A DNA stretch of 64,000 nucleotides from Epinephelus fuscoguttatus (lineage: Eukaryota > Chordata > Actinopteri > Perciformes > Serranidae): the NCBI RefSeq assembly GCF_011397635.1, contig NC_064756.1, forward strand, positions 18,628,907 to 18,692,906. Direction: 5' to 3'. Under the pieces are notes generated by a model, which was given only the letters and a program-made list of their open reading frames with translations, made no database searches and had not been told where the DNA came from. The position numbers and the translations under genes are program-made. Within the stretch, counting starts at the first letter, position 1. The number at the start of each line of letters is the position of its first letter. Shown piece by piece: positions 21,294 through 33,390 of this stretch.

Positions 21294-23205
21294 TCAAGGT
21301 GCAGGAGCAGTACAATTATTTGGATTATTGATGTTAATATCAGGCAGTATTTGACAGCTGGTGATGATGTCGATCTTCTCGGACACAGCCTTGAGGTCGT
21401 CCAGGATTAATCGGATGCTGTGGGAGGCGTTGATGATGGCGCTCTGCGACGTATTCAGCTGAGCTGTTGCACTTTGCACCTTTAAGAAAAGCAGTCAGAG
21501 TCAAAAAACTTTTAAAATGAAGACATTTCAACCACAACCAATCAGCTGTGACAAGATGCTTGTCATAAGATTGTTGTTAATGATACAAGTGTTGCCACTT
21601 TACATGTACTGGCATGTAAAATAGCAATATGATTTCTATCTATTCTAATGTCATGTCTCTGACATTATATCATAAGCTTACTCTGTCACAGCCACCCTAG
21701 ATGTTTGAATTACAACAGGTTTGCATCACACCCTCTATGCAGCATTATTCTGATTACTTCTCCTCTGCATAGCAATATGTTGTTCCCAAATATTCTTTTC
21801 CTGTTCTACAACACTGGAGAATAAGTACAGTGGCTTCTGTTGTAATTATGTAGTATAAGGGGCATTTAGCAAGATGTTATATACCTAATTTATATATGTA
21901 ATGATAAATGTCCAGAGTCAAACACATCTACTTACTTCTCGAGTGGCACTGCCATAAACATGCCGTAGTGTCTGTGCAACGTCAGTAAACAGCCGGCTGT
22001 TAGATTCCTGCAGCTTCTGTTGTAGAAGGGTCTCACCTGGAAACAGAACGACACACTGAAATAACTGAGAGCTAAACTTAAATTTCATCGTTCACTTCTC
22101 CGTCTGATTAAAGCCATCAGTGACTAAACACTGATGAAATGTGATGGGGAAAAAAAGCCAAACACTGAAATACACTGGTCAAAAGTAATCAGTTATCATT
22201 GCAACAACAAACACTCCACAATATATGATCTTAAGTAAGGCTACCCATATAGTAATAATAAGGATAGTTTAACCGTGGAGGGCTTTGTGGCAAGATACTC
22301 TTAACTCAAAGGTCAAACTACCAGCTTTATCAGAGCTATCAAACAAATTTCAAATGCATCACTGGAGCTGATGATCCACCCACTGATGCAGATCATGAGA
22401 AACCAGTAAACGGATCTCTGAGTAACAAGTATTCTGTCACATAATGATCACTGGAATATCTATTATACTTATTATGTTATATGGCAGTGGTTCCCAACTG
22501 GTCCAGCCCCAGGGTCCAGATTTCTGGTTTGGCAGTAGTTCAAGGTCCACACAGTTACATACATTCAGCATCATACTTGGGTTTGGACATGTCGTCAAGC
22601 TAGTCTGCTGTGTCTGTTAAGTAGCTGTCCATTTGTCACTAACTCTACAGCAGGAAACAGCATTTCAAATTAAAAGCTCTGTGCCAGAAATTCACTGTAC
22701 TTAAAAATAAATAGTGTTTTTTATGGACTTTGCCGCAACTCACCAGTTTGGGAACCACTGTTATATGGTTTTCCTCACCTTGTGGCCTGTGTGTGGGACT
22801 TGGCCTGTCTTCCACGATGGACTGTATATCAGGATGGTCTCTAACTACAATAAGAGGAGGCAGGTCTCTCCTGAGTATCTGAGTGCTCTCCTGGCTCAGT
22901 GAGGATGCTCGGTCCGCCTGCTCCTCCTCCTCACCCTCACTGTCTGTTTCAGACGCCTCCCCAGGAACCTGACAGCACCCAAGATCACAGACAAAGCAGA
23001 CTGCAGGTTAATGACAGGAGAGGTGACGTATTGGTCAATGCTGCTGAACACACTTTTATCTCTGAAACACACACAGAGCATGCAACACAACCTTGGCTCC
23101 GACTGTGACAGTTTGGGGAGGTGGCATGGAGGTGATGTAGACTTCATCATCAGAGTCTGTCTCAGAGGCCTCGCCCTGCACCACAATCTGGTAGCTGCTG
23201 GACAT
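21294..23205 (-). CDS. bloc1s3: BLOC-1 subunit 3 (four coding exons, 196 aa)
   Basis: Subunit of BLOC-1, the cytosolic complex that sorts cargo from endosomes to lysosome-related organelles such as melanosomes. In humans its loss causes Hermansky-Pudlak syndrome 8. Exons in coding order: 23205-23092, 22968-22779, 22036-21936, 21479-21294. Phases join cleanly (0, 1, 0) and introns are GT-AG, though the first donor (AAG|gttgtg) is weak. The acidic N-terminus carries GEASETDS twice (residues 11-18 and 41-48) and then LRRDLPPLIVVRD. Human BLOC1S3 has the same pair and a DLPPLVV motif. The helical C-terminal half contains ETLLQQKLQESNSRLFTDVA and SHSIRLILDDLKAVSEKIDI, ending CQILPDI, as in the family. 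Length is close to human (about 202 aa). It is head to head with trappc6, as in human 19q13.32. Confidence 0.93.
22485..22760. mobile_element. hAT MITE in bloc1s3 intron 2, perfect 8-bp duplication
   Basis: Ends CAGTGGTTCCCAACTGG and CCAGTTTGGGAACCACTG are inverse repeats of classic hAT type. They are flanked by the identical 8-mer 'ttatatgg' at 22477-22484 and 22761-22768. It is 276 bp with no coding capacity, and starts fewer than 20 bp from the exon 2 donor. Confidence 0.95.
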
Positions 23206-24147
23206 CGCTGCACACACACAAACACACACAGCTACATTAGCTACACTGTGACAACCTACAGTTACTGTAGCTTAACGTTACTAATAAAACGGGAAGTTAT
23301 ATGCTACAGTATTCCAGACATACCGGCTTCACTTTGCTCAATACACGTTTTCTCAGAGAGAGTCTAAAATACAATGTAAAAGTTAAATGTTTAAATACAG
23401 AGTCCAAAAACCCCCGAAACTGTCAAACCTTTCCTGTGTTGTTGAAAACACAAATCACATGAGCAATAAGGAAATGGCTTGTTCTCCAACACCCAATCGG
23501 AGCTGCACTATCATGTCACATGACAAGTGACGTTTCATACCGCAATTGGAAGACATGTCAGCTCCGTGTCAGAGAGTCTGTTTGTAAATGTATCGGCGTA
23601 TGCCTAAATTCAACGTGAATTTCCTACTCTCTAACGAATTTCCTAACACCCTTTTCTTGAAAATAATATATTTTATTACTGTAAATATAGTTTTTCGAAT
23701 GTTCTTGGTTGTTGGAGCGTGTGATTAACGTTCATTTAAGGAGTTAATTCCCACTAACTCCGCCAGAGTGAACCCCGAGGAGTACCCTGGTAAATATTTC
23801 GAGCGCAACCCAGGAAGCAGGCTTGTGTTTACTCGTAGCTTAAAATCTATGCTAGCAACCTACAGGTAGGGTACATTTAACAGTCAACGCTGTTGAATTC
23901 AGTCAGATTAATTGCAAGCTGTGTCATACAAACATGCATTGCTTTGTGTTGTCTCATATGGCGACATAGGAAAGACTAGGCCTGGGCAATTTTGCCTGTG
24001 AACAACACTTGTTTGCTATCTAGCGCTAACTGTCAAGCTAATGCTAACGACGTTAAGGGTTTTCACATTTAGCGGTACTGATAAGTGAAACTGTTTTATT
24101 CAAGCGTTATATTGGGGTTTATAATCACTTTTGTGTGTTTGGCAGAT
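23206..24147. promoter_or_regulatory. Shared bidirectional promoter interval, bloc1s3 / trappc6
   Basis: About 0.94 kb separates the two divergent start codons. On the plus side a non-coding first exon probably ends at 23865 (CTACAG|gtaggg), joining the acceptor 'gtgtgtttggcag' at 24145, 2 bp before the trappc6 ATG. I see no TATA box in the middle, as is usual for housekeeping divergent pairs. Promoter function is inferred from arrangement. Confidence 0.6.
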
Positions 24148-27100
24148 ATGGCAGACGAGTCTCTGTTCGACTTTCTCCACATGGAGATTGTGTCACATAT
24201 TTACAAGGAGCAGCAGTCCGGTAAAGGAGAGATGGATAACAAGGTGTGTTCAATAAAGGCAGGAAACAGTCAACTGACACTTAATGTGAAGAATAATCTT
24301 AGACTTGAATTACACTGTGGTCTGGGAGCACCTTTCAAAACACTATCACTATTTGGTATTAATTGTGCTGGCTAATTAGCGCATATTTGTAGATACCAAC
24401 CAGATAATCACTCCCCCACTCTCAGGCTTCACAATTCAGCTAACCATCACATGATAACCTTGCAGTTTTGTCAGGACAAACCACATTAACACACACAATA
24501 ATTTATTGTCCACTGAGCCAATAAACAGCTTGACCTTTCTTCTCTCCAGGACAGAGCTGTTTGTGTGTCTGTCCTTGAAAGCATGGGCTTCAGGGTGGGA
24601 CAAGGACTCATTGAGAGGTAGATGAACACTCACATACTGTATGTGCAACAGTAAATGCTGTGCAACATGCATCCTCACTTTTATTAAGTGCCTGTGTTTA
24701 TGTTTGGTCCATCTAGGTTGACCAGGGACTCTCCCAGCTTCAAGGATGAGCTGGATGTAATGAAGTTCATCTGTAAAGACTTCTGGACGAAGGTGTTCCG
24801 GAGACAGGTTGACAACCTTAGAACAAACCATCAGGTAAAATAAAAGTTTAGATTAGTGTTTTCACTGTCAGGAATTTCTGTCTCTTTTGTGAAAATGTGA
24901 CTTAGTTTGTGATTACACAGATCATGTTGGCAAAGAAGAGCTTAGAATATCTAAATCTTCAATACAACTCAACTATGGTCATATCTTACATAACCTCCTT
25001 TGAATTATAGGAAGCTTTGCTGGTAAATGAAGAAAATAATATATACAAAATCATATTCAGTGTCAGTTAAAGGATAACTTAAGCATTTTTCAAACTGGAC
25101 CCTTTTCATAGTGTAAACTGGTTAAAGAGACTGATGTGAACCACAGTTTCTTAAATTGGTCCAGCATTGAGCAAGCAGGCAGCTGCCAGCAGCCGCGGGA
25201 CGGGCTGCAATGGAAGCACACGGGGCAATTGAGTGTCATCACTGTGTGTTAATTAAAGTGTTTTTTTTTTTTTTCACAGAGAGCTCAGATTGTTGCTTTA
25301 AGTGGTGGAGGTGTCTCTTCACCGTTGTCTTGATTCAGTCCATTCGTTATTGCCTTGTTAAGTGGAAGTCTGGTACTGAAATATCACGAGATGTCAACTG
25401 TTGCAGTCAGACGACATAGGAAACCTATGTAAGATTTGGGGAGAGTATAATAACCAGCGTATTTTATAGAAAATGTATTTAGTGTAAGAGATTTTCAATA
25501 TCATCGCCAGGTGTGCATGTGCAGTGTATGGACAGGAGTGTTAGGATTCATTTGTAGCCCAACTAGCCAAAACTTCAGTGTGTCCATATCCAACAAAGAT
25601 GGTCAATGACAGTTGGTTAAAGTGTAGCTCCTCATTTTGTTGGCACAGATCAGGAGTGGGTAAACTTGAACCACTCTTAACAAAATAGGCATTTTTCCTC
25701 TGTGGACATAGGGTCACAGGACCCACAGGAACACCATCCGCCTTCCAGTCTCATGGCTTTGCTGCTTGTTCACCCTCTGCTGCCTTTTCTCCTCCCTCTC
25801 TCCTTGTCCGCTCTTCATGCGTATACTCTGGCTCACATAAAAACAGGCAGAATTCAAATTCAAAAGCCTCATCCACATGATTAAAATCAGGGTAATCCAT
25901 GACATTGAATATCTTTTAGATAACACTAAACTACTTGTTTCGCAAACCACTCTGATTATTACACAGATCTCACACACATTTCCACTGTTGTTTTCCTGCA
26001 ACAAGTGACATCTCATGATATTTCAGAATAAGACTTCTGCTTAACAGGGCAGTAACAAACAGACCTGATCAAGTGAAAGGTAAAGAGACACTTCAGCCAC
26101 TTATAAAAACAATCTAAGCCGTCTGTGATGAAGATAACCACTTTTAATGGACATACAGCGACAGTGTTCAATTGCCCGTGAGCTTCCATTGCAGCCCGTC
26201 GCGCGGCTGCCGCTCGCTCAGTACTGAACCAATGTCAAAAATTGTTGTTCACATCAGTCTCTGTGACCAATTTACACAGGGAAATATGGTCCAGGTTGAA
26301 AAACACAAAAGTTATCCTTTAAAATGTGTTGTTAGTTACAAGGTTTCTTACTATACCTGCCTTTATTTTCTGTTATAGGGCACCTATGTTCTGCAGGACA
26401 ACAAATTTTCTCTGCTCACTCAGCTCTCCAGTGGAAAACAATACTTGGATCAGGCTCCTAAGGTGAGCATACTGTTTCTCTGAAATAATAAAATCCACCT
26501 CCATACGTCTCATGTTAATTTGTATTTTTATGTGTTTCCTTTCAGTACCTCGCTTTTTCATGTGGCATTGTGAGGGGAGCTCTGTCTAACCTTGGTATGG
26601 ACAGCGTGGTGACAGCTGAGGTCTCTGTTATGCCATCCTGTGAGTACTATCAGAATATCATTCATGTTTTTCTTTACTGTGGGAAAGGATGTGGTAACAT
26701 AACATGCTGTTAAGAAACTGTTAGGTTGTGTGATCAGTTAGGTCAGGACATGTTTGTGAGATTCATTAAGTATCATTAAGTAGGGTGCTACATTTTGGAT
26801 ATATCTTTTAAAGATATTCTATGCAGGGTTCTCCTAGAAAAAACAATGTAGAGTCATGCAGAAGTAATCCTTCTCAATTATCACGTATGACCCAACGTAA
26901 GTGTGTGATGGTGTATTTTCCTGCTTCTTATTGACTGTGCTTGGGATGTTTATGGGCATCTACCCTGACAGCACGCAGATGAGGTCAGGGCTTTATAAAA
27001 AGTAAGCAACCAGGTGCCAGACCATAAATAGCAGGCATCCAAGAGACACAGTGCCAAAAGAACGCAAATATAGTGAGGTGAAATGCCAAACGAGAGTTAA

Positions 27101-27890
27101 TCTAGGGTTGGCTTTTACTTTCACCTTTGTCGGCAAGCTTGTTTACAAACTGTAACTGACTGTCTTGCATAGTATACCGTCAAGGTCCCAACAGATTAGG
27201 GATCGACGATATGTTTTCTTCAGAGCTCATGCCAATACCAGTTATTATGAAATAGAGATACCGACAGCCGATATTTACAACCGATATATGTCTGCTGTAA
27301 AAATCATAGCTGACACAGAATTTAAAAAAAAGAAACACTGACAAAGCACTACATTCAAATGCAATTAAGCATATATTTATTCTGAGAACTTTTCCAATGA
27401 AACAGTACAGGGAGCTGCCAGCAGCACTTTGGAAAAAAAAAAACTTTGACAAGTAAACAAATGAATAGAAAAAAGTGCTCCCTGAGGTTTAAAGTACGTG
27501 AAATAGTGAGTAAAACACTGAACAGTTAATGAATATGCTAGCTAAATAAAAACAGATAATAAAAAATAATAATAAAATAAAATAAAGGAGAGCTTAATTA
27601 AAAGCCAGGCTAAAAAGGTAGGTCTTGAGTTTGCTTTAAAGGGCCTAGAGTGGTACATGCAGGCAGTGAGAAGCACGCCAGGGGCAAAACAGCACCGCTA
27701 AGGAAAATAAAACTGTATATCGGCATATTGGTGGAAAAAAAATCACAGGTGCCGATAACCCCAAAAATTCATAATATCGGCCCCGATAATCAGTCAGGTC
27801 GATTATCTGTCGACCCCTAAAACAGATCGTTTACCTCTTCTTAATTTTGTCTTGCCAGGTAAGTTCCAAGTGGTGATCCAGAAGTTATGA
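24148..27890 (+). CDS. trappc6a: TRAPP complex subunit 6 (six coding exons, 163 aa)
   Basis: Bet3-family subunit of the TRAPP tethering complexes in ER-Golgi and Golgi traffic. Exons: 24148-24243, 24550-24617, 24717-24834, 26379-26462, 26546-26639, 27859-27890. All introns are GT-AG and the frame is continuous. The order of family motifs is complete: MADESLFDFLHMEIV start, VLESMGFRVGQGLIERLTRD, FKDELDVMKFICKDFW, NLRTNHQGTYVLQDNKFSLL, APKYLAFSCGIVRGALSNLG, VVTAEVS, and CKFQVVIQKL at the end. Features such as LFDFLH, SVLESMGFRVGQ and QAPK favour TRAPPC6A over 6B, as does the bloc1s3 neighbour; zebrafish annotation may use a 6b-like name. A 5' UTR intron is likely (23866-24145). The last exon codes for only 10 residues. 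Introns 3 and 5 hold DNA transposons. Confidence 0.94.
25067..26322. mobile_element. DNA transposon in trappc6 intron 3 (TTAA-flanked)
   Basis: Ends 'ttaaaggataactt' (25067) and 'aagttatcctttaa' (to 26322) are inverted. The similarity continues inward: 'tttttcaaactggaccc' against 'tccaggttgaaaaac', and 'gactgatgtgaac' against 'gttcacatcagtc'. The outer TTAA on both sides suits a piggyBac-like TTAA target, although the terminal bases are not typical. A partial copy ends near 34662. It has no transposase frame. Confidence 0.8.
27197..27819. mobile_element. hAT element in trappc6 intron 5
   Basis: Left end TAGGGATCGACGATATG and right end inverse (TAGGGGTCGACAGATAATC) are hAT-type. The 8-bp flanks are 'caacagat' (27189-27196) and 'aaacagat' (27820-27827), a 7 of 8 match. 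It is non-autonomous and ends 39 bp before the last exon. Confidence 0.9.
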
Positions 27891-28401
27891 CCTTATCCTC
27901 TCTGCTACCCTGGAGCTGATGAACAGGGCCCTGTGGGTTTGGGCTAATCCTAAAGAGAGGATAGTAGTTCCTGTCCATCCACCCACAGAGGGAATCAAAC
28001 ACCACCGTGATTTCCACAACTGGGTCAAACAGGACTTGCCAGGTTCGGCTGACAACTAGGTACCCATGAAAGAGCAAAAAGGGTTAGCAGGTGTACCTCT
28101 CACGTGTGGTATTCTGATACAGAAGATTTGTTTTATTCCTTCTGCATTTTTATTTTCATGTTTGTTTCGTATACAAAGGAAATAATATATGATATTTTCA
28201 GCTTTAGTTTTCACTGGCCTTGCCTGAGCCCACCTGGCCGAGCTTTGAAAAGAAATATTGACTGTCCGTGATGTGAAAACAATAATGTGAATGTATAGTA
28301 AATCACATGGTAATTTAATGTTCTTTGTAATATCTTGCAATGTTGGGTGCAGTCTGAACTGAGAGGACTGACTCAGAAGTACTCACTAAGACATAATTGA
28401 A

Positions 28402-28407
28402 AATAAA
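28402..28407 (+). terminator. trappc6a: Candidate poly(A) signal for trappc6
   Basis: First AATAAA after the stop at 27890, giving a 3' UTR of about 0.5 kb. Later signals exist (for example near 29880), so this is tentative. Confidence 0.3.
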
Positions 28408-30137
28408 AATCAATTTAGGATAAAACATCAACTGCCATACCATCGCTTTGAGCATCCATCCAAATAACAGCCAGTGAGCCTTTGAACATCATTACACCTG
28501 CCTCATTAGATTCATTATTCAACACTTGTTTCTCTGCAGACACTCTGAATCTGTAACTAGCTCCTGGTGCTTTGCTCTGCCTTGTAGCAGACTGCCTTTA
28601 GGAGCTGGGTGTTTCATGCATGCTGGTGGTCATTCAAATTTCAGTTCATTTAAAGGCAAAATGCAAATCTAGAATGAGTCGTGGGTACAGGAATTTTATT
28701 TTCAGTATGTTCCATTATAGATGTGGTAACACTGTCTGCGCCTCTGTCTATTCCTCTGTAGGGATGTCACATTAGTTTACGGATTTTTTATTTTGGTACC
28801 AAAATGTACAATTTTTGTCCTTTTGCACAGCATTGATATGTAGTAATTGAATTTCTCTAGCATATAGTGAGCTGCAAATGTGTTTTTACCATGTTGTGTG
28901 GCTTTTAAACCAATTCACATGAATTTCTGTGTTACATTTGTGAAATGACTCTTTGCTTTGTATAAAAGTCTCCTCAAACATAAATCCCAAAACAGCTTAA
29001 AACTATAAAACTGTTAAGTTTGTGTTGTTTCCTTTGATTATTTTACTTTCTCAACTTAACATTTTCTCTAAGTGGAATAATAATGTGACAAAACAAAGCC
29101 TTTAGAACAAGAAAGGACAACTCACTGACACAGTGATAAAGAAAATCACCTCTCCAGTAGATGCTGTTGCCTATTTTTGCCACTAGATGGAGACAGAGAG
29201 CTTTCTTTATTTCCATGTCTGTTGCTTTACAGTTTGGGCGAAGTCTGTCCAGGGTCTCCTTGCCTGTTCAGCCTTGTTCTTAAAAATCTGTAGTTCATCT
29301 TTCTAATACGCCCCCAGTATTTGTCTGGGAGAAAAGAGACCCCGTAGTTGAAAATTGTTTTTCACACTCGCTTAAAAAATAATGAGAAGTCAAAAACTGT
29401 TCACACTTTGTATCACACTGTGCATTTCCTTTATCTTTTTTATTACCTGTCTGCATAACAACATATTTCACTGTGTGCTTTAGCAACAGCAGTTCCATTT
29501 CCCATCTTCCCTGCTTAAGTTATTAATATTTCTTTCATGTTGTTGATCCATATCATGAGCTCGGCATTAAGAGGTTCTACTGTATGTGAGTGTACTGCAC
29601 AGGCTAAACTGTAACTTCAGTTTTAAGACAACCATGATGAATCTAAGTTAGTGTTTTAAGACCCAGGTTCTCTCTAATCCATCATCAGATTTGTCACAAT
29701 GTTTTATTTACACTTGGATTTTCATTAAAGTTACATTTTGGTATACCACCACGTTGACGTTATAGCTCTCTCTGAAGGATTATGGTGCTCACTCTGCTTT
29801 CATTACTGTCTCTGTTTAAGTAAAATATCCCTGACAGTGCTCCAGTATTTCACTGCCATCAGTGTAATAGTTTTACACAATAAAGGTCTTTACATGTAAC
29901 TTAATCAATTCACTGTGTTTCCAGTTTGTGTGTCACTGAGGCTCGGGCTTGAAAAACCACCGTGTGGATGCTGCTTTCCATATTTGCTCTTACAGTAGTT
30001 TCTGTTTATAGTAGTCACAACATGGAAGTTGTATTTCCTCATACACAGAGAGACACCTTAGCATCAAGTTTTCATCGGATATTAGAGGTAATGGCCATAG
30101 ACTGGTGCAGGGAAGCAAATTATTGAAGTTAATGTCA
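28408..30137. other. No gene seen
   Basis: AT-rich sequence without recognisable exons or element ends. It may include distal 3' UTR of trappc6. Confidence 0.4.
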
Positions 30138-30337
30138 GGGCGTCGGCAGCATAGTGAATAGTGCCAGCACCCCATGTACAGAAGCATCGCCTCGCTGCAG
30201 CAGCCGCAGGTTCGAATCCTGCTCGCAGCCCTTTGCTGCATGTCAGTCCCCACTCTCTCTCTCTGTCTCCCTATTTCATTCTCTGTCCTGTCAATAAAGG
30301 CAAAAAGCCCATAAAAATAATCTTAAAAAAAAAAAAA
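30138..30337 (+). mobile_element. tRNA-derived SINE, copy 1, 12-bp duplication
   Basis: A tRNA-like head with B box 'ggttcgaatcc', a body 'agccctttgctgcatgtcag', 'tctgtcctgtcaataaaggc' and a poly(A) tail. The perfect direct repeat 'aagttaatgtca' flanks it at 30126-30137 and 30338-30349. Three more copies lie in this window. Confidence 0.95.
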
Positions 30338-30495
30338 AAGTTAATGTCACACTGGTTTCCTCATCAAAAAGCCAACGTGATTTTTCCATTCATTTCTGGA
30401 TTATTGCAGAAAATGAGCTATGTGGAAAACAAAAGTTAAGATATTTACATTTTGTTCAGCAAAATAATTTTCACAAATGACCACCATTTGTACAA

Positions 30496-30668
30496 TTTTT
30501 TTTTTTTTTTCTGAAGACCATTTTGGGGCTAGCGTGAAAGGAGTAGAGAAAGGGGGTGACATGCAGCAAAGGGTCATAGGCTGGAATCAAGCCCGTGGAC
30601 GCTGCGGCAAGGACATTGCCTTTGTACATAGGAGCCAGCTCTACCCACTGAGCTACTGGGCGCCCCTG
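30496..30668 (-). mobile_element. Same SINE family, copy 2 (opposite strand)
   Basis: Starts with a T run (poly(A) on the minus strand), then 'gacatgcagcaaagggtc', and ends 'ctactgggcgccc', the tRNA-like head. Copies 1 and 2 are head-out, about 160 bp apart, so they form an inverted pair. Confidence 0.9.
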
Positions 30669-30669
30669 A

Positions 30670-33390
30670 CTTTTACAGTTTTTGAAGCGTAAATGCAATG
30701 GCCAGAAGCAAAATGCTAATCTGAGTCTATAAATGAACTACACTATGGTCATGTGACTTAACGCCGCCACTACAACGAGATGTAGAGCTATGTTCAGCGT
30801 GATGATGTTCTGTAGCTGCATTTAGCCACTTGTTAGCAATCACCTTTTTGATGACACCTCAAAGCTCCACAGTTCACGAGTGGGAGATTTACCAATTTAT
30901 TTAATGTCGTAGAACTAAATGTAAAAATCTTATTTTAAGAAACTAACCAAAAATCCATTGACTTAAAGATGAGTGAACCAGAGGTGCTACATTTTTAACT
31001 TATGTCCTGATTTCAGACTCACTCCTGCATCACTCTATTGTCATGAATGACAACGTCAGAGTGGAATTTATATGTAACAGGGCAGTCATAGTGAAGGGTG
31101 AAATTGTGCTCACTATGTAGACAACTTGTCATGCACATAAATGGACAGTGAAGTCAAGACAAATATGCACTATATCCAGACATCCTTTTTAATTAGCATA
31201 GCATAGCAACATTTTGTCATTTGTAAAAAGTTTTCACTGCTGCAAAAACAGTGTTACCACATCAGTTGTCACAACACTGAAACTATAGCGACCCAGCTCA
31301 GCTACGTTCGTTCACAAACCCCACCATAAAGCATAAATAGCTGCCATGAAATAGTGGAAGGAGAGACAGACTGTGACTTGGACTGCACCTCACAAAGGCA
31401 CTCAATTTCCAATCAGCCTTTGTAAACAGTTGTAAAATGCCTTTTGTGGCTCTCAAGGGAGCATTTTATAGTCCAAGTAAATAACCCTCATGATGTCATC
31501 AGGGTTATTTTTGCTTGGATTCTGACACCACAGACTTTTTTTCTCAAACTGAAGGTACTGAGTTAGGGAAGAATGAAGGAAGGGTCTAATACAAGAGTTG
31601 CTGTTGGCTGCATAATGGGAAGTGAAGGATCCAGTGTTGTTGGAGCTTGATCCATGCTAGGGATTAAAAGTCAAGATACCTCGGCTTCGACTGAATCAGT
31701 TTTGATCATTCTTTTTTTTAAAATATATCTCTTGCCAGTCCCCCAACTTCATAGAAGTGCAATACTACACTCCTTTAATATAGCCTTAACTCCTTTGTCT
31801 GAAACTTGGCTCTCAAACTGGGCTATGTCCTTACTTCAGTATGGAGGCCCTCAAGACAAGAGTTCTTGAATGAGCTTAAGCATTCGAGAAAAGTTAAATA
31901 AGATCCCTGGTTATAAGTAGACAGCCACTCTACCCCTGCTGATCTGCATAGTGCATTGTAGGTGACAGCAAGATGTGTGGTTTTCGGAGCGTCTATTCAA
32001 CTGTAGGAATGTTGTGAGAGAAGAAAACAGGAAAACTGAGCTAGGCGTCTGCATAAATGTGCAGCACCTGACTATGGCCCACTCTTTTGCCCATTTGTTG
32101 CAATCCATTAAACACTTTGCCCAAATCCTCTCTTGGGAGAAGTAAAAAAAAAAAAAAAAAAAAAAAAAACAGAGAGAGGGATTAGAGAGAAAGCCTGGGA
32201 GGGAGGGAGGGGGGCTGGATTGTAGAAAGTGGGTGGAGGAAGAGAGGGTGAGATTGAGAGAGCGGGCGAGAGGAAAATGAGATGGAGAGAATGAAGAGCC
32301 TCTACAGGAGGCTGGGGGGAATGAAAGGTAGAAAAGAGGAGTTTATTGGAGGAGGGGGGGGGGGCAGAGTGGGAGCAGTGTAGGAGAGGATGATGATGAA
32401 GGAAGATGATGAAGGTGTGATAGTGAGGAGGGGAACGGTGTGAGACATATCTTGTACCCAAATGTCCTACAAACTGTGAGGGATGATGGCAGGAGTTCAG
32501 CAACAGTTGTGTGCTGCTCTGCGTGTCATTGCTCCCCTTCCTCCTGCCCTACCCTGCATCACAATATCGCCAATATACTCACAAAGGAGGAACAGTGAAT
32601 GGAGGGAGGAGAGCAAAGGAGGAGGAGGAGGAGGAGGAGGGGGATGTTCAGGGTCCAAGAAGAAAGAAAGGAGGTGTTGGGGGTGTGTGAGTAAAACCAG
32701 CATTCATTCTCTCAAATTGATGACTTGCTAAAATTCTGTAACACTGTCCACATAGAGTGACTGAAGCCTTTTGTAGTGTGAGAAGCTGACGGAGACTATT
32801 GATCTGTGGGAAGTCTCCTGAGAGCTCACTGCAGTTTCAGAAACTGAAATCACCAAATGCAATTTAAAGTCATTTTTGAGCCCTGATAATTTAGTAGTGG
32901 CCATTAAATTAACATCAAATACTGATCTGGGGTCCAAAACAGTTGTGTGGTCGTACAACATCCACATATCCAAGTTCATGGTATCGCGATAGACCCAGTT
33001 TTGACAATAATTGATATTTAATAAATGAAATAGTGTCATAATGTTGAATACACACGTAATTATATTGTGTAAATAATCCAGCACCTCTTAAATTATTTAC
33101 ATTTCTTCATATTCTTGCTTTGTCTCTTATTTTGGTCACATATTTTGAGTGTATGTTTGTTATGTAATGCAGTTTTATCTGTGTGTTTTTGTTATGTATT
33201 TGTGTTTGAGGACCCCCTTAAAAATCTGATGCTACATCTCAAGTGGCTATTGTTTCAATAAATTCAAATTCAAATATAGATATTGCAATAATATTGTTAT
33301 TGTGAATGCTTTCGGCCAAAATAATTGTTTAGTAAAAATCTGATATTGTGCCAGCCCTAGTCTGATATAATTTCTCTGATATAACCAGAG
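30670..33390. other. No gene seen; low-complexity tracts
   Basis: Contains a poly(A) run (about 32143-32169), a long G/A-rich stretch (32170-32440) and a GGA-repeat (32607-32640). Open frames here come from low complexity. The end 'attgtgccagccctag' near 33360 looks like one end of a DNA element whose partner I could not place. Confidence 0.45.

Noticed and set aside
24085..24147. N-terminal extension of trappc6 reading like a signal peptide
   Set aside because: It begins with GTG, and 'gtgtgtttggcag' just before the ATG looks like a splice acceptor. TRAPPC6 proteins start MADE- and are cytosolic.
32108..32503. 131-codon minus-strand open frame
   Set aside because: Composed of low-complexity poly-Phe and Pro/His/Ser-rich translation of G/A-rich tracts.
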